Of a DNA stretch of 64,000 nucleotides, positions 1 to 10,739 are shown one piece after another. The position numbers were made by a program, and so were the translations under genes. The notes below the pieces were generated by a model. The model did not search any database. It saw only the letters and a list, made by a program, of their open reading frames with translations, and was not told the DNA's origin. Position 1 is the first letter of the stretch. The number at the start of each line of letters is the position of its first letter. Source of the stretch: Nectonema munidae (lineage: Eukaryota > Nematomorpha > Nectonematoida > Nectonematidae); contig JAUIRK010000288.1 of NCBI GenBank assembly GCA_030549495.1, forward strand, positions 558,001-622,000, written 5' to 3'.

Positions 1-29
1 ATAGCGGAATTTAAATTTGGATAACTTAC

Positions 30-417
30 TTTATAGGCGCTTTTGATGTTATACCTACAAAGTATATGTAAATACTAATACAAAAAATATTTATAAGCGA
101 AAAAATTACCTCGTAATTCAGTCATGCAAAAATAACAGTCTGTGTAATGATCCGTGGGCTCTCTCCAAATCAATGGTATTCCAAATTGTAACTTTTGATA
201 TTTATTTTTAGACCATTTTGACAAAGAATTTAAACAAGTAGTACAGCATATATGTGTAACCCAAGTTTTATCTTGGTCTCCCAATTTAATTCCAAAGTAT
301 AATTTATAAAGTTTTTTAACATAAGGTGTCATTTTTCTTTTATTTTTTTTTAAACCTAACACAGCCACAAATGTAGCAAAAACTGTCGGGGTTAGTTTTG
401 CATAAATTTCTAGGCAT
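30..417 (-). CDS. 5' part of a repeat-borne zinc-cluster protein (CYIC / WREP / CYFC type), partial
   Basis: Seen: an ATG at 415-417 starts MPRNLCKTNPDSFCYICG; the frame resumes as KLYKLYFGIKLGDQDKTW, then HICCTTC, IPLIWREPTDHYTDCYFC. The three Cys clusters suggest zinc binding. A GT donor at 109-108 ends exon 1 and an AG just above position 54 opens a 25-nt exon (30-54) that continues GITSKAPIK, followed by a GTAAGT donor; the rest lies left of the window. Known: this N-terminal pattern recurs in multi-copy proteins of arthropod and cnidarian genomes, usually of unknown role and probably mobile-element borne. Odd: the frame slips once in an A9 run (343-351); with eight A it would be continuous, so this is either decay or a homopolymer read error. 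Function is not inferred. Confidence 0.55.
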
Positions 418-620
418 TTTAATATTGACTAATTTTAAGCTGCAAAAATTAAAAAAAACCAAATTACTAAAAATTTAAGTCATTTTTAAAAAAAAAGATT
501 TTTAATTTCAAATTTGTCATAAAAAATGCATGAATAAAAGTTAGTTTCATTTTTTTAGTTTAAAAAAAAATTTTTTGTTGGAGAGTGTTTTTAAAGGGGG
601 ACATTTATAATGGTACAAAT

Positions 621-1310
621 CAGTGTTTCCCAAAGTAGGCGGCAGCGCCCCTAGGGGCCTTTATCAAAACACAAGGGGCGTCAAATGTTTTGCACGAGAT
701 AAGGTGCGTTAGAGTCGCACAAAGGGGCGCTGTATAATTTTTGATATATTTTTTAACTCACGAGAACATTGAAACTCGGAATAATACGTTCAACATGTGT
801 AAATAGAAGAGCTTTCACAAAAGCTTATGTATGATGTGTACTCATCGCCACATGTTTCTGATATTTTTCTCTGACATTTTTATTCCCCTCACGTGCATAT
901 AGCTTGCACATTTCACAGATTTTGAAAATGGCAGAAAGTTCAAAGAAAAAGTGTCGGCAGTATAACTTTGAGTATCTTAAGTTTGGGTTTATTCCATTTT
1001 TAATTATGAACAACAGCCAATGTGTCTCCTTTGCGAAAAGGTATTTTCAAATGAAGCAATTATAGAATTTAATAACCGGAATCGAATTTCATCGTTTATC
1101 ACAAAAGCGTGATGATGGGTTTGTTTGTTCATACAATATTTCAAAATTGATTGCTAAATCAGGGAAACCTCACACAATTGGAGGACAACTTATTTTACCA
1201 GCTATAGAAGAAGTTCTCATTACAGTAGTGCATTAGCAATAATTCAGTACAAAGAAGAATTGATGAGATGGCGTGCAATTAAGATGAAGTATTAAAATCG
1301 AAGATGGGAT
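621..1310 (+). mobile_element. Decayed hAT transposon (ZBED5/SCAND3-like transposase), left end present
   Basis: Position 621 opens with CAGTGTTTCCCAAAGTAGGC, a typical hAT terminus. From the ATG at 928 there are scattered matches to the N-terminal part of ZBED5-type hAT transposases: EYLKFGF, then in another frame QQPMCLLCEKVFSNEA (BED-type CxxC half-site), GKPHTIGGQLILPAIEE, and NNSVQRRIDEMA. At least three frame changes and stops separate the pieces and nothing matches beyond about 1310, so the catalytic core and right end are missing. The left flank GTACAAAT could be half of a target duplication; no partner copy was found. Confidence 0.7.
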
Positions 1311-1829
1311 AAATTTGTCATTTTTCGAAAAATCAGTAATTTTTAAGTAAAACTAATTTTTAGTAATAACCTGTATAATTTTTTTCTTATAAAATCATTT
1401 TTTAATTGTTTTAATTCCATCCAATAGAAAATGTTGTAATAACGTGTATTATAGAAAAAAATTGAAAAAAATAAAGATTTTGACTTAAAATTATATTATT
1501 TTACATCGTGAAGCTATGGCGGTAAATAAAGACTTAAAAATATTGATAATAATTATTGAAATGGATCTCAATTTCAAAAATGTATAAAAAGGATTTTCTT
1601 TAAGATAGACTTTGTTTAAAATTCTTGCATTAACTTTTTATTCAAAGTTGAAAATTTTGACAAAAAATTGAGTGAAAATCGTCAAAAGTAAAAAAATATC
1701 TCAAAAGTATTTTTTTGAAAAGTTTTAAATATAATTAAATTTAAGAGATTTTATATCTGATGAAATTATGTATAAATGAAATGGCGCAGAGTCAATGAAA
1801 AGTGCTTAAAAATTATAAAAAATTAAATT
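1311..1829. other. AT-rich spacer without recognised genes
   Basis: Runs of A and T with stops in all frames. No gene, RNA or terminal repeat was seen. Confidence 0.5.
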
Positions 1830-2051
1830 AGTAAACAGTCTTTATTCAAAAATTTTAAGGGATAAATTTTCGACCACTGTGGTCATAACGGATCTTCATC
1901 TACCAACTGCAAGAGAAAGGTGAACATTTACTGGGATTATAGTAAACCAGTAACGCGTCATCTCCCTCCTCAAGTTGGTAGTTGAAGATCCGTTATGACC
2001 ATAGTGGTCGTAAATGTATCTCTTAAAATTTTTGAATAAAGACTGTTTACT
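1830..2051. mobile_element. Palindromic miniature element (MITE) with about 80-bp arms
   Basis: Starts AGTAAACAGTCTTTATTC; the reverse complement of its right end is the same word. The arms run through GACCACTGTGGTCATAACGG (left) and the matching right-arm copy, differing at only a few positions over about 77 bp, around a loop of about 60 bp. It has no coding capacity. The high arm identity points to recent mobility or hairpin-mediated correction. No target duplication could be fixed. Confidence 0.75.
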
Positions 2052-2599
2052 TTTTGATAAAATAATAATTGTTGTTATATATAAAACTGTTTCAATCAAA
2101 TTTTTTGAAAATAACTTTTTTTATAAAAAAAAAATTCACAAAATCCTCAAAAAGTTATTCATACACATTACCGGAATTAAAAATCTGTTGACCTTTTTAG
2201 TTCAAGTGCGGGTCAATGTCCGCACCTTAGGTCACTTGTACCATCAAATAGCATCTTCGAAATGACATAAGTTAAGATTTTATAGTTTTTATTAACTTTG
2301 AATGAAAAATATTTTTAAAAAAGTTATATTAGTTGGCTGGCAAGGCAATAGGGAGACAAAAAATACAGGGAAAAAGTTTGCAAGACTACTGTGACTGTTA
2401 AAATTTTACATGTAAAAAATGTGTCAGCAGTTCATCATACATATTGAAATTTGACAAGCTAAGTGAGAATGATGTTTTTAGCTAACATGATATTTCAAGT
2501 AAATCGGTTGAAAAATAAAGTTTTTATTAAACTTTTAAAATGCTGTTTTGCAATGATCGTTTATAGATAGATATGTAGATATCTTCCCGAAACCTTTTT

Positions 2600-2862
2600 A
2601 AGGTTGAACTAAGAAGAGAAAAAAAGTTTTGAAAGAATGATGCTGCACAACATATTTGATTAAATATACTTTTGTATTTTATAAAATTGAAATCGCCAAA
2701 TAAGTCTTAATTAAATAACAATTGTTTTTTAGGAATTTGAAATTGCCAAATGGGAGGGGGGGGGGGTAATAATAAACAAGAATGTCAGGTTATACAGTTT
2801 TCACTTAGTTTCCAAGGAACGCTCGGAAAATGTCTCTTAAAACAAAAGCTTAAAAGGTAAAT
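2600..2862. repeat. Dispersed repeat, copy 1 (partner at 10060-10160)
   Basis: The stretch around 2630-2680 (GATGCTGCACAACATATTTG followed by ATTAAATATACTTTTGT) has a diverged relative near 10105-10145. Both copies sit directly left of the same palindromic miniature element, so the pair seems to be one longer repeat family. A G run lies at about 2755-2766. Confidence 0.5.
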
Positions 2863-3031
2863 ACTCAGAAATCAGTTTTTTTCATTTATATGTCACTCTA
2901 AATTTTTAATACGATTTTGTGTCTACACAGTTGCTTAAAATTTACTGTATCAGTGTTTTCTTTATCATATTCACTGCGTAGATCCAAAATCGTATTGAAC
3001 ATTTAGAATGAAATAAAACTGATTTCTCAGT
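2863..3031. mobile_element. Palindromic MITE, ACTCAGAAATCAG family, copy 1
   Basis: The left end ACTCAGAAATCAGTTTTTTT and the right end, reverse-complemented ACTGAGAAATCAGTTTTATT, form inverted arms of about 60 bp. The arms contain the word AATACGATTTTG and finish at TCTACACAG / TCTACGCAG around a loop of about 45 bp. A second copy lies at 10161-10310. Non-coding. Confidence 0.7.
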
Positions 3032-4250
3032 ACCACCTTTTTGTAGTCAGCATATCTCTAGGTGAAAATGAATACTTTTTATAGTTTTCAAAATAGCTTT
3101 AGGAAGCCTAAAAAGAAATAAGATTTTTAAACGCACTTGACATTTTATCATTTTAAATTCACTCATCATACTACTTTGCAGAGTTCAACACTTTTTATTA
3201 TTGCGAGAAATAATCGTTCCATTTCGCTATATTGATTATTATTATTATTATTCATGATATTATAGATTGTGCACTGATCATTTTTAAAGCTTTTTTTATG
3301 GACTTTAAAATTTTACAAGTCACACATGGAAAATTTATAGTATCTGGTAAAAGTTATTAGTGTTAGACTTGTACCACAAACTTCCAACAAATAGTAATAA
3401 TCGCAAGATTTTTCAATACGCAAGAATGAAAATTTATTTAGTATCAATACTGCAAAAATACAAGAAAATGAAAAACCTAACATTTATATATAAACCAAAT
3501 ATATTTTTACTTTCATTTTGCAAGTTGTTTTTATTTTATAAAAGTTTATTCTTTATAAAATAAATATTGCTCACTTTTTTACATCTGTGATTCTCCATTT
3601 TCGCCCCCCCCCCCCATTTTTATTCTCTAAAAATTTAAAGCTATCATAAATCTATCTGCATTGATAAGAGTGTTTAAATATTTTTCTCAAAATCACAGAG
3701 GCTTCACGTTTTTTAATTAAAATTTTATTTACTTAGCTTCTGAGAAATTGAATATTTTAATTTTTTGAAAAAATATGCCCCTTTGTGCAATCCCATTTTT
3801 CGCTACGCCATTGGTTTGACATCAAAGCTCGGCATAACATATGTAAGCATAAGTGAATTATACTCTAATGCCATAAGCTCAAGGTATCATCTAAGTTTGC
3901 TTGATCGTTGGCAAAGTCGGCACATGTTTAGGATTAGCTTACGGGAAATAGAATTGAAAGGATACTATTACTCCCTCTATGATTTACTTATTTTAAATTT
4001 GAAAAAAATGTGTTCGGTTGTTGGAAAGTCTACACATGTTTAGGATTAGCTTAAAAATAGGATGGAAAACATATTTCCCCGATAAATTTCACTTATCTAA
4101 TGCGTGCTCCTTTGTTTTTGCATTATTAAATAAACTTTCCTCTCTAAATTTATTTTTGTTGATCTCATTTTTGAAAATAATGTTGTGTTTTTCAAGGAAC
4201 CGAAATTGCTAAGTTTTTATTAAGTATAACATAAAATTGGCAAACGAGTA
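3032..4250. other. AT-rich spacer with small simple repeats
   Basis: Contains an (ATT)n tract near 3234-3252 and a C run near 3605-3617. The short open frames here have no recognisable content. The phrase CACATGTTTAGGATTAGCTT occurs twice (near 3920 and 4033), suggesting an old local duplication. Confidence 0.45.
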
Positions 4251-4320
4251 CACTGTAAAAAATCTGTTTAACTTATAAACGCATTTTTAAACACAAAAAG
4301 TGTCCTTTTTAAAACCTTTT
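4251..4320 (+). mobile_element. Left terminus of a CACTG-ended element
   Basis: Begins CACTGTAAAAAATCTGTTTA and continues with TTATAAACGC and TTTAAACACA, the terminal and subterminal words seen again at 50226, 51903 and 29497. Animal EnSpm/CACTA-like transposons can begin with CACTG; family assignment here is inference. The element appears cut off by the adjoining poly-A tract. Confidence 0.45.
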
Positions 4321-4400
4321 TTTTTAACCGTTAAAAAAATGTTTAATTTTTGGGGTCAAATTTTTGTAAAAAGGTTATGTGGGTGGGATAAGGGTTGCGA

Positions 4401-4520
<120 letters not shown>

Positions 4521-5640
4521 GTAGACAGAGATAATTAACAATTAAAGACTTTCAAGTTTTACAGTCTCAAAATCTCAAAAACGTTAATTGAAAAATTGTT
4601 TACCTTATTTGACTTTAACTACCCTAGATAATATACCTAATTAAATATCATTTTACCACAAAAAAATTATAAAAATGATGTTTTTATGGTCCGAAATGTT
4701 CGTGGACTCAATTGTTAAGCCTTAATTGCATTCGGGTAATTTTTCAGGACTCACACTTTATAAAAGTCCCATCTACAAAGATTTAGTTCATTGTTGGGAC
4801 CGGTAAACAATATCTAAGTGCATTTATTTTGAAAAAGAGTAAAATGTGAAATTAAAGCTTACTTACCATAAAAGAATTACAGAAAAATATTGAAGTCTTT
4901 TAATTAAGTCTCAGCATTTGGCTATACCACTCTTTTTGATATTTACGTATTTCATTGTATGTCTTGTCAATATGTATTCGTATGTGTGTGTGCATGTATG
5001 TCAAGATATTTTTTGTGTCAGACGTGTATTAAAATACAAATAAAAAAATTTGTGTCAAGAATGTCAAAAAAATGTATGGGTAAATGCGCATGTATCTTAA
5101 AATTTTTTGTATCCGCGGATGTGGATGTCAGAATTAATTTTTGAGCAGATGCGGATATCATAAGTCAGTTTTATACTTCCTAAAATTTTAGAGAGATATC
5201 AATGTATATGTGTTATCATAAAGACTTATTTATCATAAAAATTCCGAAAAAAACTTTTCAGTATATAGAAAAAAGAAAAATGCTTGAAAATTTCTGATGC
5301 GGATGTTTCCGCGAGTGAGGATGTAAAAAAATTTTTGCGGATATCTGATACATCTCTAGTATCTATTCGGAAAAGCATGCGAGATTAGTTGATGATGTCG
5401 CATTAAAATTTGGTATTAAACGCCTAAGAATTTTGCTTGTTTTCAATTTACAGGGAATGATCTATAAAGCTGAGTTGTGTATCATAATCTTTTCCACTTT
5501 TCTTCTTTTTCCGCTTCTTTTACACAATTCAACTTTAAGGTAAAAACTATATACAAATATGTCTACGATTTAATATCTATGTTTTGAATCACTTTACTTT
5601 ATGAACATATTAGTTACCATCCTTTTCCGATTGTAAAAAG
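4521..5640. other. Spacer; possible hAT-like miniature remnant at 5105-5357
   Basis: Mostly featureless. From 5110 to 5357 the word GCGGAT recurs (ATCCGCGGATGTGGATGTC, GCAGATGCGGATATC, TGCGGATATCTGATACATC) and the segment ends CATCTCTAG, reminiscent of hAT ends of the CAGAGATGTATC type. No matching left end or duplication was found. A short TGTG-rich patch lies near 4980. Confidence 0.35.
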
Positions 5641-6400
5641 ATGAATAAGTTGGCTGGAAGCAGTATTGTATATAACTGCGAAAATCTTCCAGAAGTCAAA
5701 AATTCGTAGAAAAAATTGTTAGCGAAAATGGGATTTTATGGAAAGAGCTAAAGAGAGCATATAAAAAGTAGTGATTTAGCCAAGAACTTGCTCTCAATAA
5801 AAAGCGATCACTCTCATCTTATTGATTTAGTTGATCACTCACAAAATACAAACTTTTCAATTAGAGATGTCTATAATGCCTTAACAAACATATTTTTGTT
5901 CAAGATCAATGTAACATAAAAGATTATTCAAATGGTAGATGCAAACAAAATGAAATCAAAGACATTATGCGAATGAAAAATTCTGAAATTTGGCCAAGTA
6001 CCTATTTAAAGCTACAGAACTTTCAAGCTTCTACATCAGAAATTGAGCGTTTCTACTTAAAATAAGGAAAATTATCAGAAAATGATAGAAATGTCAAAAT
6101 TCAAAATTCTTTTTTTAGATAAAATTCTGTTTTGTGTAATTCACACCTTACTTATGTTACATACCGATCTCCTTTACTATGCCTTAGTGTATTTTATAAA
6201 CAGTTTTGCACGAACTATGGTAAGCGTAAAAAAGACGAGAAAAATTGTCTGAATTGTATGAATCAGTTTATCAAAGAAGAATATCATTTTTGCAGAAATT
6301 ACAAAAGGACGCTAAAATTTCCAAATTTAGACTCTGAAAGAAGTGATGATTATTATTCCAGCTCTAATAGTGGAACCGATCTACTTTGTAATACATAGTA
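5641..6400 (+). pseudogene. Decayed coding-like stretch, unidentified
   Basis: Several frames hold protein-like pieces in one direction: from an ATG at 5641 MNKLAGSSIVYNCENLPEV, then SDLAKNLLSIKSDHSHLIDL, then IRDVYNALTNIFLF, and last 6132-6398 with four Cys pairs or singles (FCTNYGKRKKDEKNCLNCMN, EYHFCRNYKR) and an acidic Ser-rich tail SERSDDYYSSSNSGTD. The pieces are separated by stops and frame changes. I do not recognise the family; a lost transposon protein is the simplest reading. Confidence 0.35.
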
Positions 6401-6678
6401 ATTGAAAAATGAACTATACTTGTACACTACTATTTTGTTTTATTATTTTAAATTCAAACTAACTAAATAACTAGCCAGCTTAAATAATAATAACGTTTTG
6501 TGCTGAATAATGGTCAATACACGAAAAGACGTGTCACGCAGCCAACTTATCGATAACCTTTGTGTCGAGAAATGAAAATCTAAAAATAGATAATTGTATG
6601 GAAAAGAAAGTGAGCGACTAGCGTCCAAAATTTTGGTCCTTTATAGATAGAGTATAGTTGCAATATTTTTTTGAATGA

Positions 6679-6684
6679 TTTATT
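6679..6684 (-). terminator. Possible poly-A signal overlapping the receptor 1 stop codon
   Basis: Reading the minus strand, AATAAA overlaps the TAA stop (6680-6682) of the receptor gene. Another TTTATT (AATAAA on minus) lies near 6437. Which one is used cannot be told from sequence. Confidence 0.35.
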
Positions 6685-7678
6685 TGCGATTAGAAAAAAT
6701 TTTGTTTCTAATCAAATAAAAAAAAAAAGTTATTGCATAGAAGGAAAACTGAATCAGAGTGAAATAGTTCTGGATTCTATGGATCTTGAGCTGGCGTTGA
6801 AGGGAAAACTTTGGAAGGAAGAGAGTGAGTAAGTGATTAACGAAGATAAAGAAAAATATGATGTAGTAGACACACGTTTCAAGGTACATGACTTGGTAGA
6901 GCACACTTTTTAAACTCCTTGCCAGCGTGCATGATCCATTTTTCGTGGATGAAGCATGCGATACTTTGTTAACCTTTTTTAGAAATAAGATGATCCTGTT
7001 CAACAGAGGGAAGATCAAGATCGGCACGATGATTTGAAAGAGTAGGGAGCGAAGAACGAAAAAGGTTTCTTTTGAAGAGCTCGTGAGCACAACGCAGTAG
7101 ATGTGATTCGAGCTGTTGCCCTCATCGACGCAATCATCCTTGACGGAAAGGAAAGGGCTGGGAACGCCAAACGTCACGATGACGAAAATTGTTAACGTAT
7201 ACAGGATGAGGAGGAATTTTTTGTTGCGCCAGTAAGAGTGAAGATTCACGCAAACAACGGTGATATACTTGTCAACCACATTGTAGAACATGGCGAAGTC
7301 TGCAATCCTCAGAGCGCACCACCAAATCGATGAGGCGGCGTGCGCAATGTAGACGGCACAAAAGCGAGTGTTGAAGTGCCAGGCGTAGTGCACCTTGCTC
7401 CACTCCATCATAAATATCGTGGGCAGGTAGAGACAGGAGACGGCCAAACGACTGATCGCTAGAATCAGGAGAAAGATGTAAGAGCTGTTCTTTTTATAAG
7501 AATTCAGGAGGCTGCTTACCGCTTTCACGTTTATCCCTATCCCACACATTGAAATGACAGGGCCCACGTAGAGAAGCAAGACAATTTCTTCTTTGTAGTG
7601 AGGGACGATGTTGCCAGTATAAGCATCATCTTTATTCAAAGGACTCATTCTCGCATCTGACAAAACTCTCGCTCCCAT
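6680..7678 (-). CDS. Seven-transmembrane receptor, class A-like, intronless (receptor 1)
   Basis: Predicted plasma-membrane G-protein-coupled receptor; the ligand is unknown and a peptide receptor related to FMRFamide-type receptors is a guess. The start is set at the ATG 7676-7678 (MGARVLSDARMSPLNKDDAY, 332 aa): the frame is open to a GTG at 7717, but a TATA-like box at 7724-7731 makes that codon upstream of transcription. Seven hydrophobic segments: about residues 31-56, 67-90, 104-134, 154-177, 206-234, 259-287, 301-323. Helix 2 carries SRLAVSCLYLPT, helix 3 ends FYNVVDKYI with DKY in the DRY position, helix 7 has FYAITFFFYLIR instead of NPxxY. Cys107 and Cys195 could form the usual loop disulfide; Asn188-Ser-Ser is a glycosylation site. 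Paralogue at 45319-46215. Confidence 0.8.
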   Translation of the reverse strand: MGARVLSDARMSPLNKDDAYTGNIVPHYKEEIVLLLYVGPVISMCGIGINVKAVSSLLNSYKKNSSYIFLLILAISRLAVSCLYLPTIFMMEWSKVHYAWHFNTRFCAVYIAHAASSIWWCALRIADFAMFYNVVDKYITVVCVNLHSYWRNKKFLLILYTLTIFVIVTFGVPSPFLSVKDDCVDEGNSSNHIYCVVLTSSSKETFFVLRSLLFQIIVPILIFPLLNRIILFLKKVNKVSHASSTKNGSCTLARSLKSVLYQVMYLETCVYYIIFFFIFVNHLLTLFLPKFSLQRQLKIHRIQNYFTLIQFSFYAITFFFYLIRNKIFSNRK

Positions 7679-7723
7679 TTTAGCATTCAAATCAACAAAA
7701 ACATAAAAGTGAATCACGCCCGC

Positions 7724-7731
7724 GTTTTATA
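7724..7731 (-). promoter_or_regulatory. TATA-like box of receptor 1
   Basis: TATAAAAC on the minus strand, about 46 nt before the chosen ATG. A start site about 30 nt downstream would fall near 7700, leaving a short 5' leader and excluding the GTG codon at 7717. Confidence 0.45.
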
Positions 7732-7739
7732 TGTTTTTC

Positions 7740-8146
7740 CTTTCCAAAATCCTAAATTATTTATTTTGCTTGCAAACGCTATTATTTGCTTGCCTCTCTC
7801 TTTACCCGCGTTGAATACTCCTTCTTAAAGCCTAAGAAACTCAATTCCATCGATTATGTTATTCGAGTCATTATTTATTTATCATGGTGGGATGATGTAA
7901 AAGTTTTATTAAATAAGTAAGAAGGAGTTGATATGGAGAAACAGCATTGTCTTGATATTAAATACTCATACTTACCTAATCACTATACTCTAAAAATTCG
8001 CAATTTCTTCTATATAAAATATATCAGTTGTTTTTGTAATAAAATTGTTTTGAATTCTTCCTTTTTTAGGTGACCAAGTTGGATTGAAATATTTTAAACT
8101 TATAAAAAAAAAGTTAATTTCGTATTATGTCAATGTTATAAATTTA
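7740..8146. other. Spacer upstream of receptor 1
   Basis: AT-rich; no recognised element. Confidence 0.45.
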
Positions 8147-8580
8147 AAGGTGACGTAAAGCGTCAAGAAACTGTCCCCCAGGTTGATCTAAATTTAACAA
8201 AAGTAGTGTACAAGTATAATTGTGGATGTAGTTCATTATACATAGGTACAACTTCTAAAAGACTTGTAGACAGGATTGATGAACATGTTCGTAATCTTAA
8301 GAAATGAGAAAAAAACAGAATCAAGGAGGTTTCTAAAGTTTTTTAAAGTAAAAAAAATCATCATCGATTAGCAAACATTTACTCTCTAATTTTACATGTA
8401 TAAATTATGATACAAATCAATTTGATGAATTGAACACATATGAAAGCTTTACTGAATATGTGATCTTAGAATCTTTGTATGTAAAATACAAAAATAAAAA
8501 AAGATATGCAATGAATCATCTAGCAACTCAATTTTCATTCATTTATCCAAAATGGAAAGCGACACTATTGGGATCTCGCA
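8147..8580 (+). mobile_element. Fossil of a Penelope-like element: GIY-YIG endonuclease part
   Basis: The stretch VVYKYNCGCSSLYIGTTSKR followed by LVDRIDEHV has the shape of a GIY-YIG nuclease core (Y..C.CG..YIG.T.R.L..R..EH). Downstream pieces resembling SKHLL and ESFTEYVILESLYVKYKN with the conserved late Glu fit the rest of the domain. Among animal repeats this nuclease is typical of the C-terminus of Penelope-like retroelements. The copy is broken and 5' truncated; no reverse transcriptase part is seen. Age looks old. Confidence 0.6.
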
Positions 8581-8699
8581 TGCCTTTCTGGAAGAAATCA
8601 GTGGACCACATGGCATATAAACAAAGTGGGAAGCATGGCGAACCTCATAAACAGGTTAATGTTTCCCAATCACGAAATATTTTCTGATTCCAATGTGGC

Positions 8700-9870
8700 C
8701 ATCGCCCAATAGAAATCGTTGGGTTCTGAGACTCAAGATTTTGATCACTCTCTTGATGATCTGGTACAAGAGAATTTGAACCTGAAACACAAGGGAGGTC
8801 TAGCATACGTGAATAACTCCATTAAAAAACCGAACGAACCCTCTAGCTAATCTCGCTCCTCCCGCTAATCACAAGCAGTGGCTGTTGTATTGTTCTGTCT
8901 GAGTCCGCTAGCCGAAGCCTATCTTTGATCAAGAATTTTTCAAAGATCAAGAAGAAATAGCTGGAATAATTCCTCAGAATAGCGGGCCTCCAGCAACATA
9001 GATTATTAGCAGCTCTAGGGGCCTGACACAGGCTGACACTCACTCCACTTCTTCTTCAATTAATGGGAAAGAGTGGGGAATCTAGGATGGCTCATAAGTC
9101 ATAAATCAATTGGGGGTAAACCAGTTAACAATTATCGTATCTGATTTTCTTTTGATCTCGTCAATCACGCAGGCTTATGTCCCCGCACCGGCTGGCACAC
9201 AGCTAACCTTAATCATTCTGTTTTTCTGCTCTTCTTGTTTTACCGTCACCCAAAACCTCCAAAGCACATTCTCCAAAGCGTAAAGAATAATCCAAAGAAT
9301 CTTCGCAGGCTGCTGGCGCTATTCAATAGAGAGGTAGGCTATAATCGCTGCCACAAAGAACTCCAGACAAATTTCAAACGTGAAAAGAATTGTAAACCAG
9401 ACAACCTAATCGGGTCCAGGTAGAACGAAACTCTAAGGAAATCTCGGAATAAAAGCCGTCGATTTAATGGGATCCTGGAAAACGCCACAGACTAAAGATT
9501 CTTGACTACACCGTGGAACTAATGCGGTGCGGTGATCACCGTCGAAGTGCGGTCTATTGAATAGAATTCTAAATAAGAAACTCAGACCGTAGATTTAATT
9601 AAATACGGTCTAAGGCCATCGATTCAATGAAATCCGGCAAAAAGACTTCCATCAGAAATTCTGGACTCGGAGACCAAACTAATGAGTTCTGCGAAAAGTT
9701 TGGAAAGATCTAACCAGCGCACTTATCTTCAAGGGAAAACCCATGGGAAGATGAAGCACAAAGACCTAGCGCTCATACCCGCATCGAGCTAAAGATTGAC
9801 ATACATACCAGTGCAAGCGTATATACATGTGGCTTCCACGTGACTAAATTTCAAACAGGTAAAACTTGGG
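8700..9870. other. Less AT-rich island, unidentified
   Basis: Base composition changes visibly from about 8700 to 9870 (many CpG, GGATCC, CCGTCG words), unlike the AT-rich surroundings. Between 9440 and 9640 a loose repeat of words such as GTCGATTTAATGGGATCC, GTAGATTTAATTAAATACGG and TCGATTCAATGAAATCCGG recurs every 55-75 bp. No frame gives a recognisable protein. It could be the untranslated part of a retroelement or a recently acquired repeat. Confidence 0.35.
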
Positions 9871-10059
9871 CATATGTGATTCAAGTTCTTTAAAATTGTA
9901 AATATTTCAATTTGTCATATTATTAAAGGATGTAGGAAATTTTATTGGAAAATTTTGACTAGAAGTGGAATTTTCAAATTCCATCTATTTTGTAAAAAAG
10001 ATATATAGTATAAGTCTGGAAAGTTATCTCTAGGGGGGTCTTGCCAGACAACTAATTTA

Positions 10060-10160
10060 CAAAAATAACCTTTTGCGTGAACTAAGGCCAGACAAAAATA
10101 CTTTAAAAGGATGATATTGTACAACATTTTTGATTAAATATACTAGTGTGCCTTAAGGAA
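10060..10160. repeat. Dispersed repeat, copy 2
   Basis: GATGATATTGTACAACATTT followed by TTGATTAAATATACTAGTG matches the copy near 2630-2680, again directly left of the ACTCAGAAATCAG-type miniature element. Confidence 0.45.
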
Positions 10161-10310
10161 TAAAATCAGTTTTGTTTTATTTCCATTTCATTTTTAATTT
10201 ATAATACGATTTTGTGTCTACACAGAGGTAAAAATCATGACTTCTGCGTAGAAAAAAAAATCGTACTAAAATTTAAAATGAAACATAAATAAAACAAAAC
10301 TGCTTTTCTA
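10161..10310. mobile_element. Palindromic MITE, ACTCAGAAATCAG family, copy 2
   Basis: Left arm ATCAGTTTTGTTTTATTTCC and right arm (reverse complement) AGCAGTTTTGTTTTATTTAT share the inner word ATACGATTTTGTGTCTAC/TACGATTTTTTTTTCTAC. More diverged than copy 1 at 2863-3031. Confidence 0.6.
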
Positions 10311-10525
10311 TGAAAATACAAACTTTTGATGTGTGACTTGTATAATTTTACATCGCATAAAATAAACTTTAATTTGATTTTTTTTTGCGCCTTAAATTGG
10401 TAAAGAAATGTAAAAGTTATAAGCATCATAAGAATTGACTTACATTTAGTCTCTTACAGCGAAAAATATATTAGAGATGTGGTGACGCTACAGAAAATAA
10501 ACATTGATAACAGACTATAATTTAT

Positions 10526-10700
10526 GGGACCGAACAAAAGCCCTCCCGGACAAAAGCCCTCCCCCCCCCCCCCCCCGGGACAATAGCCCCCCGGACAAAA
10601 TCCCCCCCCCCCCCTGGACAAAATCCCTTCCTGGACAAAAGCCCCCTCGACATAATCCCCCCCCCCCCCCCCCCCCCCGGACAAAATCCCTTCTCTCAAA
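10526..10700 (+). repeat. C-rich word array (GGACAAAAKCCC units)
   Basis: The word GGACAAAA(G/T)CCC, separated by C runs of up to about 19, occurs at least six times from GGGACCGAACAAAAGCCC to GGACAAAATCCCTTC. The design (GG.CAAAA plus a short tail, repeated head to tail) resembles the word arrays at 49468-54141 and 59535-60203, though the words differ. No protein is encoded. Confidence 0.6.
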
Positions 10701-10739
10701 ATGAGAAAGACGACAGAACTCCCCTCTTTTTTAAACACA

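Noticed and set aside
10454-10738. Gly-rich and Pro-rich frames over the C-run array
   Set aside because: Produced by the GGACAAAATCCC and poly-C repeats; no ordinary sequence around them.
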